Notes: a model not told the origin generated them from the letters alone. Counted from the first letter of the stretch, positions 45,112 through 53,849 are shown. The stretch: 62,962 nucleotides of DNA from Paucihalobacter sp036825875 (GCF_036825875.1 NZ_DAISXK010000014.1:1-62962), one strand, 5' to 3'. Translations and numbers: made by a program.

Positions 45112-45351
45112 TTCTTGTTCAAGCACTTGCTGAAGTAGATCGCGCTCTTTACGCTGAAGGCATTCAACTTTTTGCTGGTTGATAAAAGTAGTTAATAGGG
45201 TATTTTTTTTGGCATAACCTTTTGTGAAATGACACCAAGATAGTCTGATTTTTAATTCAACTTTTTCCCACCATGTAGCCTCGCCATATTGCGCTTTGTC
45301 GCAAATGTGCATCGCTTCTTCGCACGAAATAAATAAAAATCCTTTCTTCAT
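45094..45351 (-). CDS. Small Cys/His protein downstream of the sigma factor
   Basis: The 85-residue protein starts two bases after the sigma-factor stop and is clearly in the same operon. It has SCEEAMHICDK near the start, WWEKVELKIRLSWCHF in the middle and a basic, Gln-rich tail. In related small flavobacterial proteins I expect a Cys-x-x-Cys at the second site. Here it reads CHFT, so one Cys seems lost. A zinc-binding anti-sigma role is plausible from position but not shown. No transmembrane helix is seen. Confidence 0.7.
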   Translation of the reverse strand: MKKGFLFISCEEAMHICDKAQYGEATWWEKVELKIRLSWCHFTKGYAKKNTLLTTFINQQKVECLQRKERDLLQQVLEQELKQQQ

Positions 45352-45352
45352 T

Positions 45353-45901
45353 TTAATACCAGTGTTTTTCTAAACATTCAGCCATAGCTGTTCTTGCTCT
45401 GTGAATCATCACCCAAAAGTTAGACGCTGTAATATTTAATTCATTACAAATAATGTCTGTTTCTATATTCAAAATAGTTTTCATTTTAAAAACTTCAGCA
45501 TGCTTAGTATTAAGTTTAGATAAGCAATCATGAATGGCTAAACCCAATTCCTCGTTTTCCATGTCATCTTCGGCAGTTTTATCAAAAGGATCCGATACTT
45601 TAGTTTCAAGCCATTCGCCTTCGTTTTCGTCATCGCTAAAATTAATTCTAACCTCGGCCTTTCCTTTGTTTGAATTTATTTTGCGGTAGTAATCGATAAC
45701 TTTTCTTTTCAAAATGGCAGTAAGCCAGGTGCGTTCATTGGCTTCACCTTTAAAGTTTTTCATGGCGACTAAGGCTGCTAGAAATGTTTCTTGCACTAAA
45801 TCCTTCGCAATTTCTCGATCGTTTACACGTGAAATGGTGTAATTAAACAAGTAATCGGAGTATAACTGAATCCAGTTATTAGGATTTAATTGGTGTTTCA
45901 T
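45353..45901 (-). CDS. ECF-type RNA polymerase sigma factor
   Basis: The 182-residue sigma-70 family protein lacks regions 1 and 3, so it is of the extracytoplasmic-function type. Region 2 holds DLVQETFLAALVAMKNFKGE and ERTWLTAILKRKVIDYYRK, which bind the -10 DNA and core enzyme. Region 4 is seen in the last ~55 residues (HAEVFKMKTI, a helix-turn-helix). It is followed at once by a small Cys/His protein that could be its regulator. A minus-strand TACTTTTG at 45929-45922 is a possible -7 box. Target genes are unknown. Confidence 0.92.
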   Translation of the reverse strand: MKHQLNPNNWIQLYSDYLFNYTISRVNDREIAKDLVQETFLAALVAMKNFKGEANERTWLTAILKRKVIDYYRKINSNKGKAEVRINFSDDENEGEWLETKVSDPFDKTAEDDMENEELGLAIHDCLSKLNTKHAEVFKMKTILNIETDIICNELNITASNFWVMIHRARTAMAECLEKHWY

Positions 45902-45992
45902 AAATAGCTTTTATGCTTATTCAAAAGTAATAATTTTTGGATTCAATTTATTTAAAAATCCAAATTCTATTGATGTGAAAGCAATCGCCTTA

Positions 45993-48020
45993 TTACAGCA
46001 AACCAGCGCGTTTAAGTAAGGCTTCTGGTTTTGGTTCCTGCCCTCTGAATTTTTTATATAGCACCATTGGATCTTCTGTTCCTCCTCTAGAAAGTACGAA
46101 AGTTTTGAATTTGTGGGCTATCTCGCTACTAAAAATACCATGTTCTTGAAAATAGGCGAAAGCATCCGCATCTAAAACTTCTGCCCATTTGTAGCTATAA
46201 TAACCACTTGAATAACCACCTTGAAAAATATGCGAAAAGGAGGTACTCATGCAATTTTCGGCAACATCGGGATATAGATTGGTGTGGTTAAAAGCTTCTA
46301 ATTCCTGTGCTTTCACATCGTTGATATTTTCAGGATTGTAGCCGTGCCAACTCATATCTAATAAACCAAAACTTATCTGACGGAGTGTTTGCATACCTTG
46401 ATGAAAGCTTGCTGACGCTTTTATTTTTTTAATATATTCCATAGGGATTACCTCATTGGATTCATAATGTCTTGCAAACAATTCAAGCGCTTCTTTTTCG
46501 TAGCACCAATTTTCAAGAATTTGACTTGGCAATTCCACAAAATCCCAGAATACACTTGTTCCAGATAAACTTGGGTAGGTTGTGTTGGCCAACATGCCAT
46601 GGAGTGCATGACCAAATTCATGAAACAAGGTTGTTACTTCGTTAAAAGTAAGTAAAGAGGGTTTGGTTTTAGTTGCTTTTGTGAAATTACAGACAATAGA
46701 AACATGCGGACGCTCGTTGGTTTCGTTTTTGATGAATTGTGGTTTGTAAGAAGTCATCCACGCGCCATTTCTTTTTCCAGGTCTTGGAAAAAAATCGGCA
46801 TAAAAAATTGCGACAAGTACGTCGTCGTGGTCTTTTACTATGTAGGTTTTAACTTCCTCGTGATAGGTATCTATATTATGAACTTCTTCAAATTTTAATC
46901 CGAAGAGTTTATTAGCAATCGAAAACACGCCGTTTATGACGTTTTCTAGTTTGAAATATGGTTTTAACAACTCATCGTCTAGCTGAAAAAGTTTTTGTTT
47001 TAGTTTTTCGGCGTAATAGGCAGCGTCCCATTTTTGTAAGGTGTCTATACCATCAAGCTCTTTTGCAAATTGTTCAAGTTCGTCAAACTCTCTTAAGGCA
47101 GCTGGTTTTGCCTTATCTAATAATTCGTTTAAAAATGATTGCACACTTTCGGGAGATTTGGCCATGCGTTCTTCCAATACAAAGTGCGCGTGTGATTGGT
47201 AGCCCAGCAATTGCGCGCGTTGATACCTGAGATTGGCAATTTTTAAAACGATTTTTTCGTTGTTGTAGTTATTATCTTGAAAGCCTTTTTTACCCGCAGC
47301 AATGGCAAGTTCTTTTCTCAATGCACGATTGTCGGCATAGGTCATAAACGGAATATAACTTGGATAATCTAACGTAAATAACCAGCCATTTTTATCTTTA
47401 CTTTCGGCCATTTGTTGAGCAGCTTCAATGGTGCCTTCTGGTAATCCAGCTAGATCATTTTCATTGGTTATGTGTAATTCATAGTTATTGGTTTCGGCTA
47501 AGACATTCTCTCCAAATTTTAATTTGAGCTGGCTCAATTCTTTGTCAATTGCTCTAAGCTGAAGTTTTTGTTCGTCGTTTAGGTTGGCACCATTTCGTGC
47601 AAAGCTTTTGTATTTTTTGTCTAAAAGTGTTGCCTGTTCTGTATTTAAATTAAGTTCTTCTTTTTGATTGTAAACGGCTTTGACCTTTTCAAAAAGTGAT
47701 TCGTTCAGGGTGATGTCATTACTGAATTCGGAAAGAATAGGTGAAACTTCCTGAGCAATCTTTTGAATATCATCATTAGTTTCGGCAGCGTTTAGATTGA
47801 AAAATACACTTGTAATTCGGTCTAATTGAGCTCCTGAAAATTCTAATGCTTCAATTGTATTCTGAAACGTTGGTGATTCAGAATTTTCGGTTATTTGATT
47901 GATTTCGGATTTTGCTTCCTCAATTGCTTTTATAATGGCAGGTAAAAAATCTTTATTATTTATTTTTGAGAAAGGTGCTGTATTGTAAGGTGTTTTAAAT
48001 GAATTGATTAAAATTTCCAT
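45993..48020 (-). CDS. M3 family metallopeptidase (Dcp/oligopeptidase A type)
   Basis: The 675-residue zinc peptidase carries HEFGH at residues 467-471, with His467, Glu468 and His471 as zinc ligands and base. A downstream FVELPSQILENW supplies the third ligand. The family cleaves short peptides or releases dipeptides from C-termini. The size and the N-terminal NTAPFSKI, PAI-like block match Dcp/PrlC. No signal peptide is visible, so it should be cytoplasmic, helping to degrade peptides. It stands alone, with a 200-base gap upstream. Confidence 0.93.
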   Translation of the reverse strand: MEILINSFKTPYNTAPFSKINNKDFLPAIIKAIEEAKSEINQITENSESPTFQNTIEALEFSGAQLDRITSVFFNLNAAETNDDIQKIAQEVSPILSEFSNDITLNESLFEKVKAVYNQKEELNLNTEQATLLDKKYKSFARNGANLNDEQKLQLRAIDKELSQLKLKFGENVLAETNNYELHITNENDLAGLPEGTIEAAQQMAESKDKNGWLFTLDYPSYIPFMTYADNRALRKELAIAAGKKGFQDNNYNNEKIVLKIANLRYQRAQLLGYQSHAHFVLEERMAKSPESVQSFLNELLDKAKPAALREFDELEQFAKELDGIDTLQKWDAAYYAEKLKQKLFQLDDELLKPYFKLENVINGVFSIANKLFGLKFEEVHNIDTYHEEVKTYIVKDHDDVLVAIFYADFFPRPGKRNGAWMTSYKPQFIKNETNERPHVSIVCNFTKATKTKPSLLTFNEVTTLFHEFGHALHGMLANTTYPSLSGTSVFWDFVELPSQILENWCYEKEALELFARHYESNEVIPMEYIKKIKASASFHQGMQTLRQISFGLLDMSWHGYNPENINDVKAQELEAFNHTNLYPDVAENCMSTSFSHIFQGGYSSGYYSYKWAEVLDADAFAYFQEHGIFSSEIAHKFKTFVLSRGGTEDPMVLYKKFRGQEPKPEALLKRAGLL

Positions 48021-48131
48021 AATTTTTTTTTGTAAGGGTTTTAACGACAGCTTTGTCTATATTTTCCTACTAGGGAATTGATATTCTGATATTTAACTAT
48101 TATTTATGATGGGATAACAATAATAAATCTT

Positions 48132-48139
48132 TATCTTTG
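48132..48139 (+). promoter_or_regulatory. Orphan -7 promoter element
   Basis: TATCTTTG matches the -7 box exactly, on the plus strand, between two minus-strand genes. No plus-strand gene follows, only a plus-oriented terminator 57 bases later. No TTG is seen at 17-23 bases upstream. Confidence 0.4.
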
Positions 48140-48144
48140 CAAAA

Positions 48145-48223
48145 GATTTTGGGAAGGACATTATTGTACTTCATGAAATGTTGATTAATAGCTTTAAAAC
48201 CCCGAATTTATTCGGGGTTTTTT
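48145..48223 (+). ncRNA. Possible small RNA of about 80 nt
   Basis: A -7-like box (48132-48139), about 50 bases of sequence without a coding frame, and a hairpin with six T (48196-48223) could make a short transcript. The same hairpin also serves as terminator for purEK on the other strand, so the evidence is weak. I did not recognise a known RNA family. Confidence 0.25.
48196..48223. terminator. Terminator at the end of purKE, probably bidirectional
   Basis: AAAACCCCGAA pairs with TTCGGGGTTTT around a four-base loop. On the plus strand it is followed by T, on the minus strand by four T. It overlaps the last bases of purE. Confidence 0.8.
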
Positions 48224-48707
48224 AGTTGATACCCTTTGCAGATTCTTCAACTTTTAGTTTTAAATCGGACTTATAGGCTATTATTTTTGCTAATATACTA
48301 CTATCGGATGCACCTAGAATTTGAGTTGCTAAAATACCTGCATTTTTAGCGCCATTCAAGGCCACGGTTGCAACAGGAACACCGCCAGGCATTTGCAAAA
48401 TGGATAGAACTGAATCCCATCCATCAATAGAATTACTACTTTTTACTGGCACCCCAATTACTGGTAAGGGTGATAAGGATGCTACCATTCCTGGTAAGTG
48501 TGCAGCGCCACCAGCCCCAGCAATTATTACTGAAATGCCTCTTAAATGCGCATTCGTACCATAGTCGAATAACTTTTCGGGTGTACGATGTGCTGAAACT
48601 ATGTCAACTTCAACCGCAATCCCAAAATGTTTTAAAATATCGATGGCGTCTTGCATCACCGGCAAATCGCTTTTACTTCCCATAATAACGCCTACTTTCT
48701 GCATCAT
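48222..48707 (-). CDS. purE: N5-carboxyaminoimidazole ribonucleotide mutase
   Basis: PurE converts N5-CAIR to CAIR in purine synthesis. The 161-residue protein has the class I signature GSKSDLPVM (residues 10-18), SAHRTPEKLF with the active-site His, and GAGGAAHLPGMVAS. The dependence on N5-CAIR fits the presence of purK directly upstream (30-base gap, same strand). The purK-purE order is common in Bacteroidota. The end of the gene touches a terminator. Confidence 0.96.
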   Translation of the reverse strand: MMQKVGVIMGSKSDLPVMQDAIDILKHFGIAVEVDIVSAHRTPEKLFDYGTNAHLRGISVIIAGAGGAAHLPGMVASLSPLPVIGVPVKSSNSIDGWDSVLSILQMPGGVPVATVALNGAKNAGILATQILGASDSSILAKIIAYKSDLKLKVEESAKGIN

Positions 48708-48737
48708 ATTTTTGTGTTGTGTTAAATTTGATATTTT

Positions 48738-49892
48738 TTATTCACTGATAACCTCAATGGTTTTTTTGACCTTTTCTGCAATGACTCTTGCTCTGCTTAA
48801 ATCTGAATTAACGATGGTCACATGTCCCATTTTTCTAAATGGTCTTGTTTCTCTTTTTCCATAAATATGCGGTGTTACGCCATCGAGTGCTAAAATACTT
48901 TCGATATTTTTGTAAACCACTTTACCTTTATAATCTTCTGCTCCAACCAAATTGACCATTACCGCCGATTGCTTGCTTTCTGAATTTCCTAAAGGCAAAT
49001 CTAGAATGGCTCGCAAATGCTGTTCATATTGCGATGTGTAGCTGGCTTCAATACTAAAATGTCCTGAATTATGAGGTCTCGGCGCTACTTCATTGACCAA
49101 AATATCTCCGCTTTTGGTTAAAAACATTTCTACTGCTAGCAACCCTACATGGTTAAATGAGGCGGATGTTCTTAAAGCAATTAGTTGCGCTTTTTTAGCG
49201 ATTTCTGAATTTATTCTTGCCGGACAAAGCACATATTCAACTTGGTTAGCTTCGGGATGAAATTCCATTTCAACAACAGGATAGGTGCTTACTTTTCCCG
49301 AAACAGAACGCGCAACAATCACTGCTAATTCGGTTTCAAAGGGGATTAAAGTTTCAGTAATACATGCGTCAGGAGACAAGCCATCTAAATCAGAATATGT
49401 TTTTACAATTTTAACCCCATTGCCATCGTAACCAAACTGCGCACTTTTCCATACAAAAGGAAAGCTAAGACTTTCGTTTTCAATGGCGGTAAAAATCTCA
49501 TCTTTGTAAGCAAATCGCGAGAAATCTGCTGTCGGGATGTTATGATCTACGTAGAATAATTTCTGAGTAGATTTATTCTGAATGATTCTTAAAGTATTCG
49601 AACTAGGATAAACCTTTACACCTTCTTTTTCTAGACTTTCAAGGGCATCGACGTTTATATTTTCAATTTCAATGGTTACCACATCGGCACGCTTTCCAAA
49701 GTTGTAAACCGTATCATAATCCATTAAATCACCCTGAAAAAATTCGTTACAACTCAACTTGCACGGCGCTTCATTGCTCGGGTCTAAAACCAGGGTATAA
49801 ATATCGTATTTCCTTGTTTCAGCAAGTAACATTTTGCCTAATTGGCCGCCACCTAAAATGCCTAATTTAAATTGAGATGAAAAATAATTCAT
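48738..49892 (-). CDS. purK: N5-carboxyaminoimidazole ribonucleotide synthase
   Basis: PurK carboxylates AIR with bicarbonate and ATP to N5-CAIR; PurE then rearranges it. The ATP-grasp protein begins with the FKLGILGGGQLGKMLL block and has EVAPRPHNSGHFSIEA near residue 270. I start it at ATG 49892 (384 residues). A -7 element lies 17-24 bases upstream, and an in-frame start at 49940 would lie outside that transcript. It is divergent from the hpt-adk fusion. In this window purK and purE are the only de novo purine genes. Confidence 0.95.
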   Translation of the reverse strand: MNYFSSQFKLGILGGGQLGKMLLAETRKYDIYTLVLDPSNEAPCKLSCNEFFQGDLMDYDTVYNFGKRADVVTIEIENINVDALESLEKEGVKVYPSSNTLRIIQNKSTQKLFYVDHNIPTADFSRFAYKDEIFTAIENESLSFPFVWKSAQFGYDGNGVKIVKTYSDLDGLSPDACITETLIPFETELAVIVARSVSGKVSTYPVVEMEFHPEANQVEYVLCPARINSEIAKKAQLIALRTSASFNHVGLLAVEMFLTKSGDILVNEVAPRPHNSGHFSIEASYTSQYEQHLRAILDLPLGNSESKQSAVMVNLVGAEDYKGKVVYKNIESILALDGVTPHIYGKRETRPFRKMGHVTIVNSDLSRARVIAEKVKKTIEVISE

Positions 49893-49908
49893 GCTTACGT
49901 ATTTGTTG

Positions 49909-49916
49909 CAAAAATA
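49909..49916 (-). promoter_or_regulatory. -7 promoter element of purK
   Basis: On the minus strand TATTTTTG fits TAnnTTTG and ends 17 bases before the chosen purK ATG. Its position rules out the longer in-frame start. Confidence 0.5.
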
Positions 49917-49990
49917 CAAATCAATTTTTGCTCGTAACACTAAATTTAAAACAATCTATTGTTGGGCTGGTAAAACCTTAAACAAATGAT

Positions 49991-49998
49991 TATCTTTG
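49991..49998 (+). promoter_or_regulatory. -7 promoter element of the hpt-adk gene
   Basis: TATCTTTG matches TAnnTTTG, 12 bases before the TTG start codon. A TTG lies 26 bases further upstream, slightly beyond the usual spacing. The transcript would have a very short leader. Confidence 0.5.
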
Positions 49999-50010
49999 CT
50001 TTTTTAAAAT

Positions 50011-51132
50011 TTGAAAACAGTGATAAAGCTTCACGATTTATACTTTAAACCATTTGTTACATCACAACAGTTAGAGGAAATTGTTGCTAGAATGGCAATT
50101 GAAATTGCGGCAGACCTAAAAGATGAGGTTCCGGTTTTTGTGGGAATTTTAAATGGTTCGTTTATGTTTGTAAGTGATTTCGTGAAAAAATATCCGAATC
50201 CGTGTGAAGTAACTTTCATAAAATTGGCATCCTATGAAGGATTAAAATCTACCGAAGATATTCAGCGACTGATTGGTTTAACTCAAGATTTAACGGGCCG
50301 AACTGTAGTTATTCTTGAAGATATCATCGATACAGGAAGTACCTTACATGAAGTTTACCGAATTTTTAAAAATGAAAACGTCAAACAACTAAAAATTGCT
50401 ACCTTATTTTTTAAGCCAGACGCCTATAATAAAGACTTTAAATTGCATTATGTAGGTATGAAAATCCCGGATAAATTTATAGTGGGTTACGGATTAGATT
50501 ATAACGGATTAGGTAGAGATCTACCAGAAGTATATCAACTTAAAACAACACAATACATGACTAATTTAGTGCTATTCGGACCTCCGGGAGCAGGCAAAGG
50601 TACTCAAGCTGAATTTTTAAAAGACAAATATAATTTGGTACACATTTCTACAGGCGATGTATTTCGTTTTAATATAAAAAATGAAACGGCGCTTGGCATG
50701 CTGGCGAAATCTTACATGGATAAAGGTGAATTAGTACCAGACCAATTAACCATCGATATGTTGAATGCTGAGGTCGAAAAAAATCAGGATGCCAAAGGGT
50801 TTATTTTTGATGGTTTTCCAAGAACTAATCAACAAGCCAAAGCATTGGATGCATTAATGGAAAGCAAGGACTCACAAATAAACGCGATGATTGCGCTTGA
50901 AGTAAACGATGAAGTTTTAGTGAAAAGATTATTAGATCGCGGTAAAACGAGTGGTAGAGTTGATGATGCCGATGAAAACATAATAAGAAACCGTATCACG
51001 GAATATTATAAAAAAACAGCTATTTTGAAGGATTTTTATTCGGAACAAAATAAGTACTTTGGTGTTGACGGTGTTGGAAGTGTTGAGGAAATTACGGAGC
51101 GTTTGAGTAAGGTTATAAACGAGTTGAAATAA
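50011..51132 (+). CDS. Fusion of hypoxanthine phosphoribosyltransferase and adenylate kinase
   Basis: One 373-codon frame holds two enzymes. Residues about 1-180 are HPRT, which makes IMP or GMP from the base and PRPP. It shows the PRPP loop VVILEDIIDTGST at 99-111 and GYGLDYNGLGRDLPEVY near the end. From Met183 a full adenylate kinase follows: P-loop GPPGAGKGT (190-198), STGDVFR, FDGFPRT, and a short LID (RGKTSGRVDD). The start is TTG 50011; GTG 50020 is as good and gives a more typical HPRT N-terminus. Adk could also be made from the internal ATG at 50557. The enzymes would link purine salvage with AMP phosphorylation. Confidence 0.93.
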   Translation: MKTVIKLHDLYFKPFVTSQQLEEIVARMAIEIAADLKDEVPVFVGILNGSFMFVSDFVKKYPNPCEVTFIKLASYEGLKSTEDIQRLIGLTQDLTGRTVVILEDIIDTGSTLHEVYRIFKNENVKQLKIATLFFKPDAYNKDFKLHYVGMKIPDKFIVGYGLDYNGLGRDLPEVYQLKTTQYMTNLVLFGPPGAGKGTQAEFLKDKYNLVHISTGDVFRFNIKNETALGMLAKSYMDKGELVPDQLTIDMLNAEVEKNQDAKGFIFDGFPRTNQQAKALDALMESKDSQINAMIALEVNDEVLVKRLLDRGKTSGRVDDADENIIRNRITEYYKKTAILKDFYSEQNKYFGVDGVGSVEEITERLSKVINELK

Positions 51133-51163
51133 CTTATATTCTAATTAAATGAATTGTTAGTAA

Positions 51164-51382
51164 ATGGATTTTATAACACCGGGGCCAGGACTTATCATTG
51201 TTACAATAATCTTTTTTTTATTTTTATTACTACCTTTTTTAGCATTGATAAGTATTGTGAAAAATAAATTTCCAGATAATGATAAACTTGTTTGGGTTCT
51301 TATCGTTTTATTGTTGCCAGTTTTAGGTGCTGTTTTATATTTTATTTTAGGTAGAGGTAAACAGTTGAAATCACAGTTGTAA
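51164..51382 (+). CDS. Small PLDc-N-type membrane protein
   Basis: The 72-residue protein has two hydrophobic helices (about 9-30 and 43-63). The ending WVLIVLLLPVLGAVLYFILGRGKQ-like pattern of the phospholipase-D/cardiolipin-synthase N-terminal domain is seen at 45-68, with Pro, Gly and YF-LGR as key residues. There is no catalytic domain. It sits 31 bases after hpt-adk and 81 bases before obg, so it is probably in the same transcript. Function unknown. Confidence 0.75.
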   Translation: MDFITPGPGLIIVTIIFFLFLLLPFLALISIVKNKFPDNDKLVWVLIVLLLPVLGAVLYFILGRGKQLKSQL

Positions 51383-51445
51383 TATTTTTATAGTAAGTTT
51401 ATTCTTTTATATACTGACTATCGTCAAATTAACACATTAAAAAGA

Positions 51446-51463
51446 TTCCCGTTTTTACGGGAA
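51446..51463 (+). promoter_or_regulatory. Hairpin abutting the obg start codon
   Basis: TTCCCGT (51446-51452) pairs perfectly with ACGGGAA (51457-51463) around a TTTT loop. The ATG of obg begins at the next base. No T-run follows, so it is not a terminator. It could hinder or time ribosome access. Confidence 0.5.
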
Positions 51464-52477
51464 ATGAATATGACCGAAGGAAATTTTGTAGATTACGTAA
51501 AAATATATGTTACTTCTGGAAACGGAGGCAAAGGTTCAGCGCATTTACACCGTGAAAAATATGTGGAAAAAGGCGGTCCAGATGGTGGTGATGGTGGTCG
51601 TGGAGGACATGTGATAGTCAGAGGAAGTTCAAACCTTTGGACGCTTTATCATCTGAAATTCAAAAAACATTTTAAGGCGGACCATGGCGAACATGGCAGT
51701 AAATCCAGAAGTTCGGGTGCTGAAGGTAAAGATGTATATATTGATGTGCCTTTAGGAACTGTTATAAAAGATTGTGAAACCGATGAGGTTTTATTTGAAA
51801 TAACCGAAGATGGTGAAGAAAAAATTATTGTTGAAGGTGGCATGGGTGGTCGCGGTAATTGGCATTTTAAAACGTCCACTAATCAAACACCTCGATATGC
51901 GCAACCAGGTACTCCAGGAAGTGAAAGTCGGATTACCATTGAACTAAAAGTGTTGGCCGATGTTGGTTTGGTTGGCTTTCCAAATGCAGGAAAATCTACA
52001 CTACTTTCCGTAATTACCTCAGCTAAACCAAAAATCGCCGATTACGAATTCACTACCTTAAAACCAAATTTAGGCATTGTTGAATACCGCGATTTTCAAT
52101 CGTTTGTCATGGCAGACATTCCGGGAATTATCGAAGGCGCTGCTGAAGGTAAAGGTTTGGGTCATTATTTTCTGCGTCATATAGAACGCAATTCTACTTT
52201 GTTATTTTTAATTCCAGCTGATGCACCTGATATTTCTGAACAGTACGATATTTTATTAGACGAACTAAAACGTTATAATCCAGAATTACTTGATAAAAGC
52301 AAGCTGATCGCCATTTCAAAATGCGATATGTTGGACGATGAATTAAAGGCAGAGTTAAAAATTGAACTTGACAAACAACTGCCTATACCATATTTATTCA
52401 TCTCGTCGGTGGCAAATCAAGGCATTAAGGAATTAAAAGACAAATTGTGGAACATGTTGAATGAAGAACCAGCATGA
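51464..52477 (+). CDS. obgE: GTPase Obg/CgtA
   Basis: The 337-residue essential GTPase binds the large ribosomal subunit and links growth to nucleotide levels. The Gly-rich Obg domain spans about 5-160 (GNGGKGSAHLHREKYV, GGPDGGDGGRGG). The G domain has GFPNAGKST (P-loop), DIPGIIEGA (G3), and SKCD as the NKxD element with Ser in place of Asn. The C-terminal OCT domain is absent, as often in Bacteroidota. ATG 51470 is an alternative start two codons in. It follows a hairpin that touches the start codon. Confidence 0.96.
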   Translation: MNMTEGNFVDYVKIYVTSGNGGKGSAHLHREKYVEKGGPDGGDGGRGGHVIVRGSSNLWTLYHLKFKKHFKADHGEHGSKSRSSGAEGKDVYIDVPLGTVIKDCETDEVLFEITEDGEEKIIVEGGMGGRGNWHFKTSTNQTPRYAQPGTPGSESRITIELKVLADVGLVGFPNAGKSTLLSVITSAKPKIADYEFTTLKPNLGIVEYRDFQSFVMADIPGIIEGAAEGKGLGHYFLRHIERNSTLLFLIPADAPDISEQYDILLDELKRYNPELLDKSKLIAISKCDMLDDELKAELKIELDKQLPIPYLFISSVANQGIKELKDKLWNMLNEEPA

Positions 52478-52555
52478 AACATTCATTTAGGTTAGTTTAA
52501 TAAAACAGCCTTCAACTTGCAAGGACGATGTTGATCAAAATAAAATTAGGAACAG

Positions 52556-53269
52556 ATGAAACAAAAAATCAAACTGCTCTTAGACGACACCTATCCAGCT
52601 AAGGGTAGTAGAAGCGTTGCTTTTTTTATACAAGGTTTAATTTTATTGTCTTTAGTTGCGTTCTCAATTGAGACATTGCCCGATTTAAGTGAAAATTCAA
52701 TATATTGGCTACAGGTAATAGAGTTTGTTTGCGTAATTCTTTTTACAATTGAATATGTATTTAGAATCTATGTAGCCGATAAAAAGTTGAAATTTATTTT
52801 TAGCTTTTTCGGTATTGTTGATTTACTTGCAATTTTACCGTTTTATTTATCCTTTGTCGTCGATTTAAGATCCTTGCGAACCCTGCGTTTTGTAAGATTG
52901 TTTCGCGTCTTTAAATTGGTGAGGTATAACCGGGCTATTAAACACTTCACAAATGCTATTTCAATTGCTAAAGAAGAAATTTTACTGTTTCTTTTTGTAA
53001 CGGTAATTCTCATTTATTTGGCCGCAGTTGGTATTTATTATTTTGAAAATGCTGCACAACCCAATCATTTTTCTTCTATCTTTTCTAGTCTTTGGTGGGC
53101 AATAGTTACCCTTACTACGGTTGGATATGGCGATATTTACCCTATAACAGCTGGAGGTAGAGTATTTACATTTTTTATCTTGTTAATTGGTTTAGGGATT
53201 GTAGCCATTCCGACAGGAATTATTTCTTCTGCGTTAACAAAAACAATTGATGAAAAACTTCCCAAATAA
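52556..53269 (+). CDS. Voltage-gated potassium channel-like ion transporter
   Basis: The 237-residue protein has six membrane segments. Segment 4 carries regularly spaced Arg (RSLRTLRFVRLFRVFKLVR), the mark of a voltage sensor. The pore loop has the potassium selectivity filter TVGYGD at residues 188-193. No cytoplasmic RCK/TrkA domain follows; the protein ends soon after segment 6. It resembles small bacterial Kv-type channels. It stands alone between obg and a lipoprotein gene. Confidence 0.92.
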   Translation: MKQKIKLLLDDTYPAKGSRSVAFFIQGLILLSLVAFSIETLPDLSENSIYWLQVIEFVCVILFTIEYVFRIYVADKKLKFIFSFFGIVDLLAILPFYLSFVVDLRSLRTLRFVRLFRVFKLVRYNRAIKHFTNAISIAKEEILLFLFVTVILIYLAAVGIYYFENAAQPNHFSSIFSSLWWAIVTLTTVGYGDIYPITAGGRVFTFFILLIGLGIVAIPTGIISSALTKTIDEKLPK

Positions 53270-53333
53270 ATTATTACCTTTATTAAGGTTATATTGAAAG
53301 CCTCACTGTCATAAAATTCAAAATTAAAAACCT

Positions 53334-53849
53334 ATGAAAAAGATTGCTGTTTTATTACTATTTGTTTTGTTGATGTCTTGCGGAGCCACTGTAAATTATG
53401 ATTATGAAAAGTCCACAGATTTTACACAATACAAAACCTACAATTATTTTTCAGACATGCAATCGGGATTGAGCGAACTGGATGAAAAGCGTTTTATTGC
53501 TGCTTTAAACGAAGCATTAAAAGATAAGGGATTTGCTTTGGCCGAAACACCAGATTTTTTTATTGACATCCAATCCGAAGTCTATGACACCAATAACCAA
53601 AGCAATGTTGGCGTAGGTCTTGGTGGAGGCGGTCGTAATGTTGGTGGCGGTTTAAGTATTGGAATTCCAGTGGGTCAAAGTAGTATGACAAGATTAATTT
53701 TAGTTGAATTTATAGATAAAGATCGAATTGGATTATTCTGGCAAGCCAACTCTTCAAGCTCTTATAGACAAAATGCTTCTCCCGAAAAAAGAGAGGCAGA
53801 CTTTAGAACGTTGGCGTCAAAAATACTGTCGAAATATCCACCAAAGTAA
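53334..53849 (+). CDS. DUF4136-type lipoprotein
   Basis: The 171-residue protein has a lipoprotein signal ending LLMSC, with Cys16 as the likely lipidation site. The body follows the DUF4136 pattern: NYDYEKSTDFTQYKTYNYF at the start, then DFFIDIQSEVYD, a Gly-rich strand region (GVGLGGGGRNVGGG), and FRTLASKILSKYPP at the end. Probably an outer-membrane lipoprotein. The function of the family is unknown to me. A terminator hairpin follows at once. Confidence 0.83.
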   Translation: MKKIAVLLLFVLLMSCGATVNYDYEKSTDFTQYKTYNYFSDMQSGLSELDEKRFIAALNEALKDKGFALAETPDFFIDIQSEVYDTNNQSNVGVGLGGGGRNVGGGLSIGIPVGQSSMTRLILVEFIDKDRIGLFWQANSSSSYRQNASPEKREADFRTLASKILSKYPPK

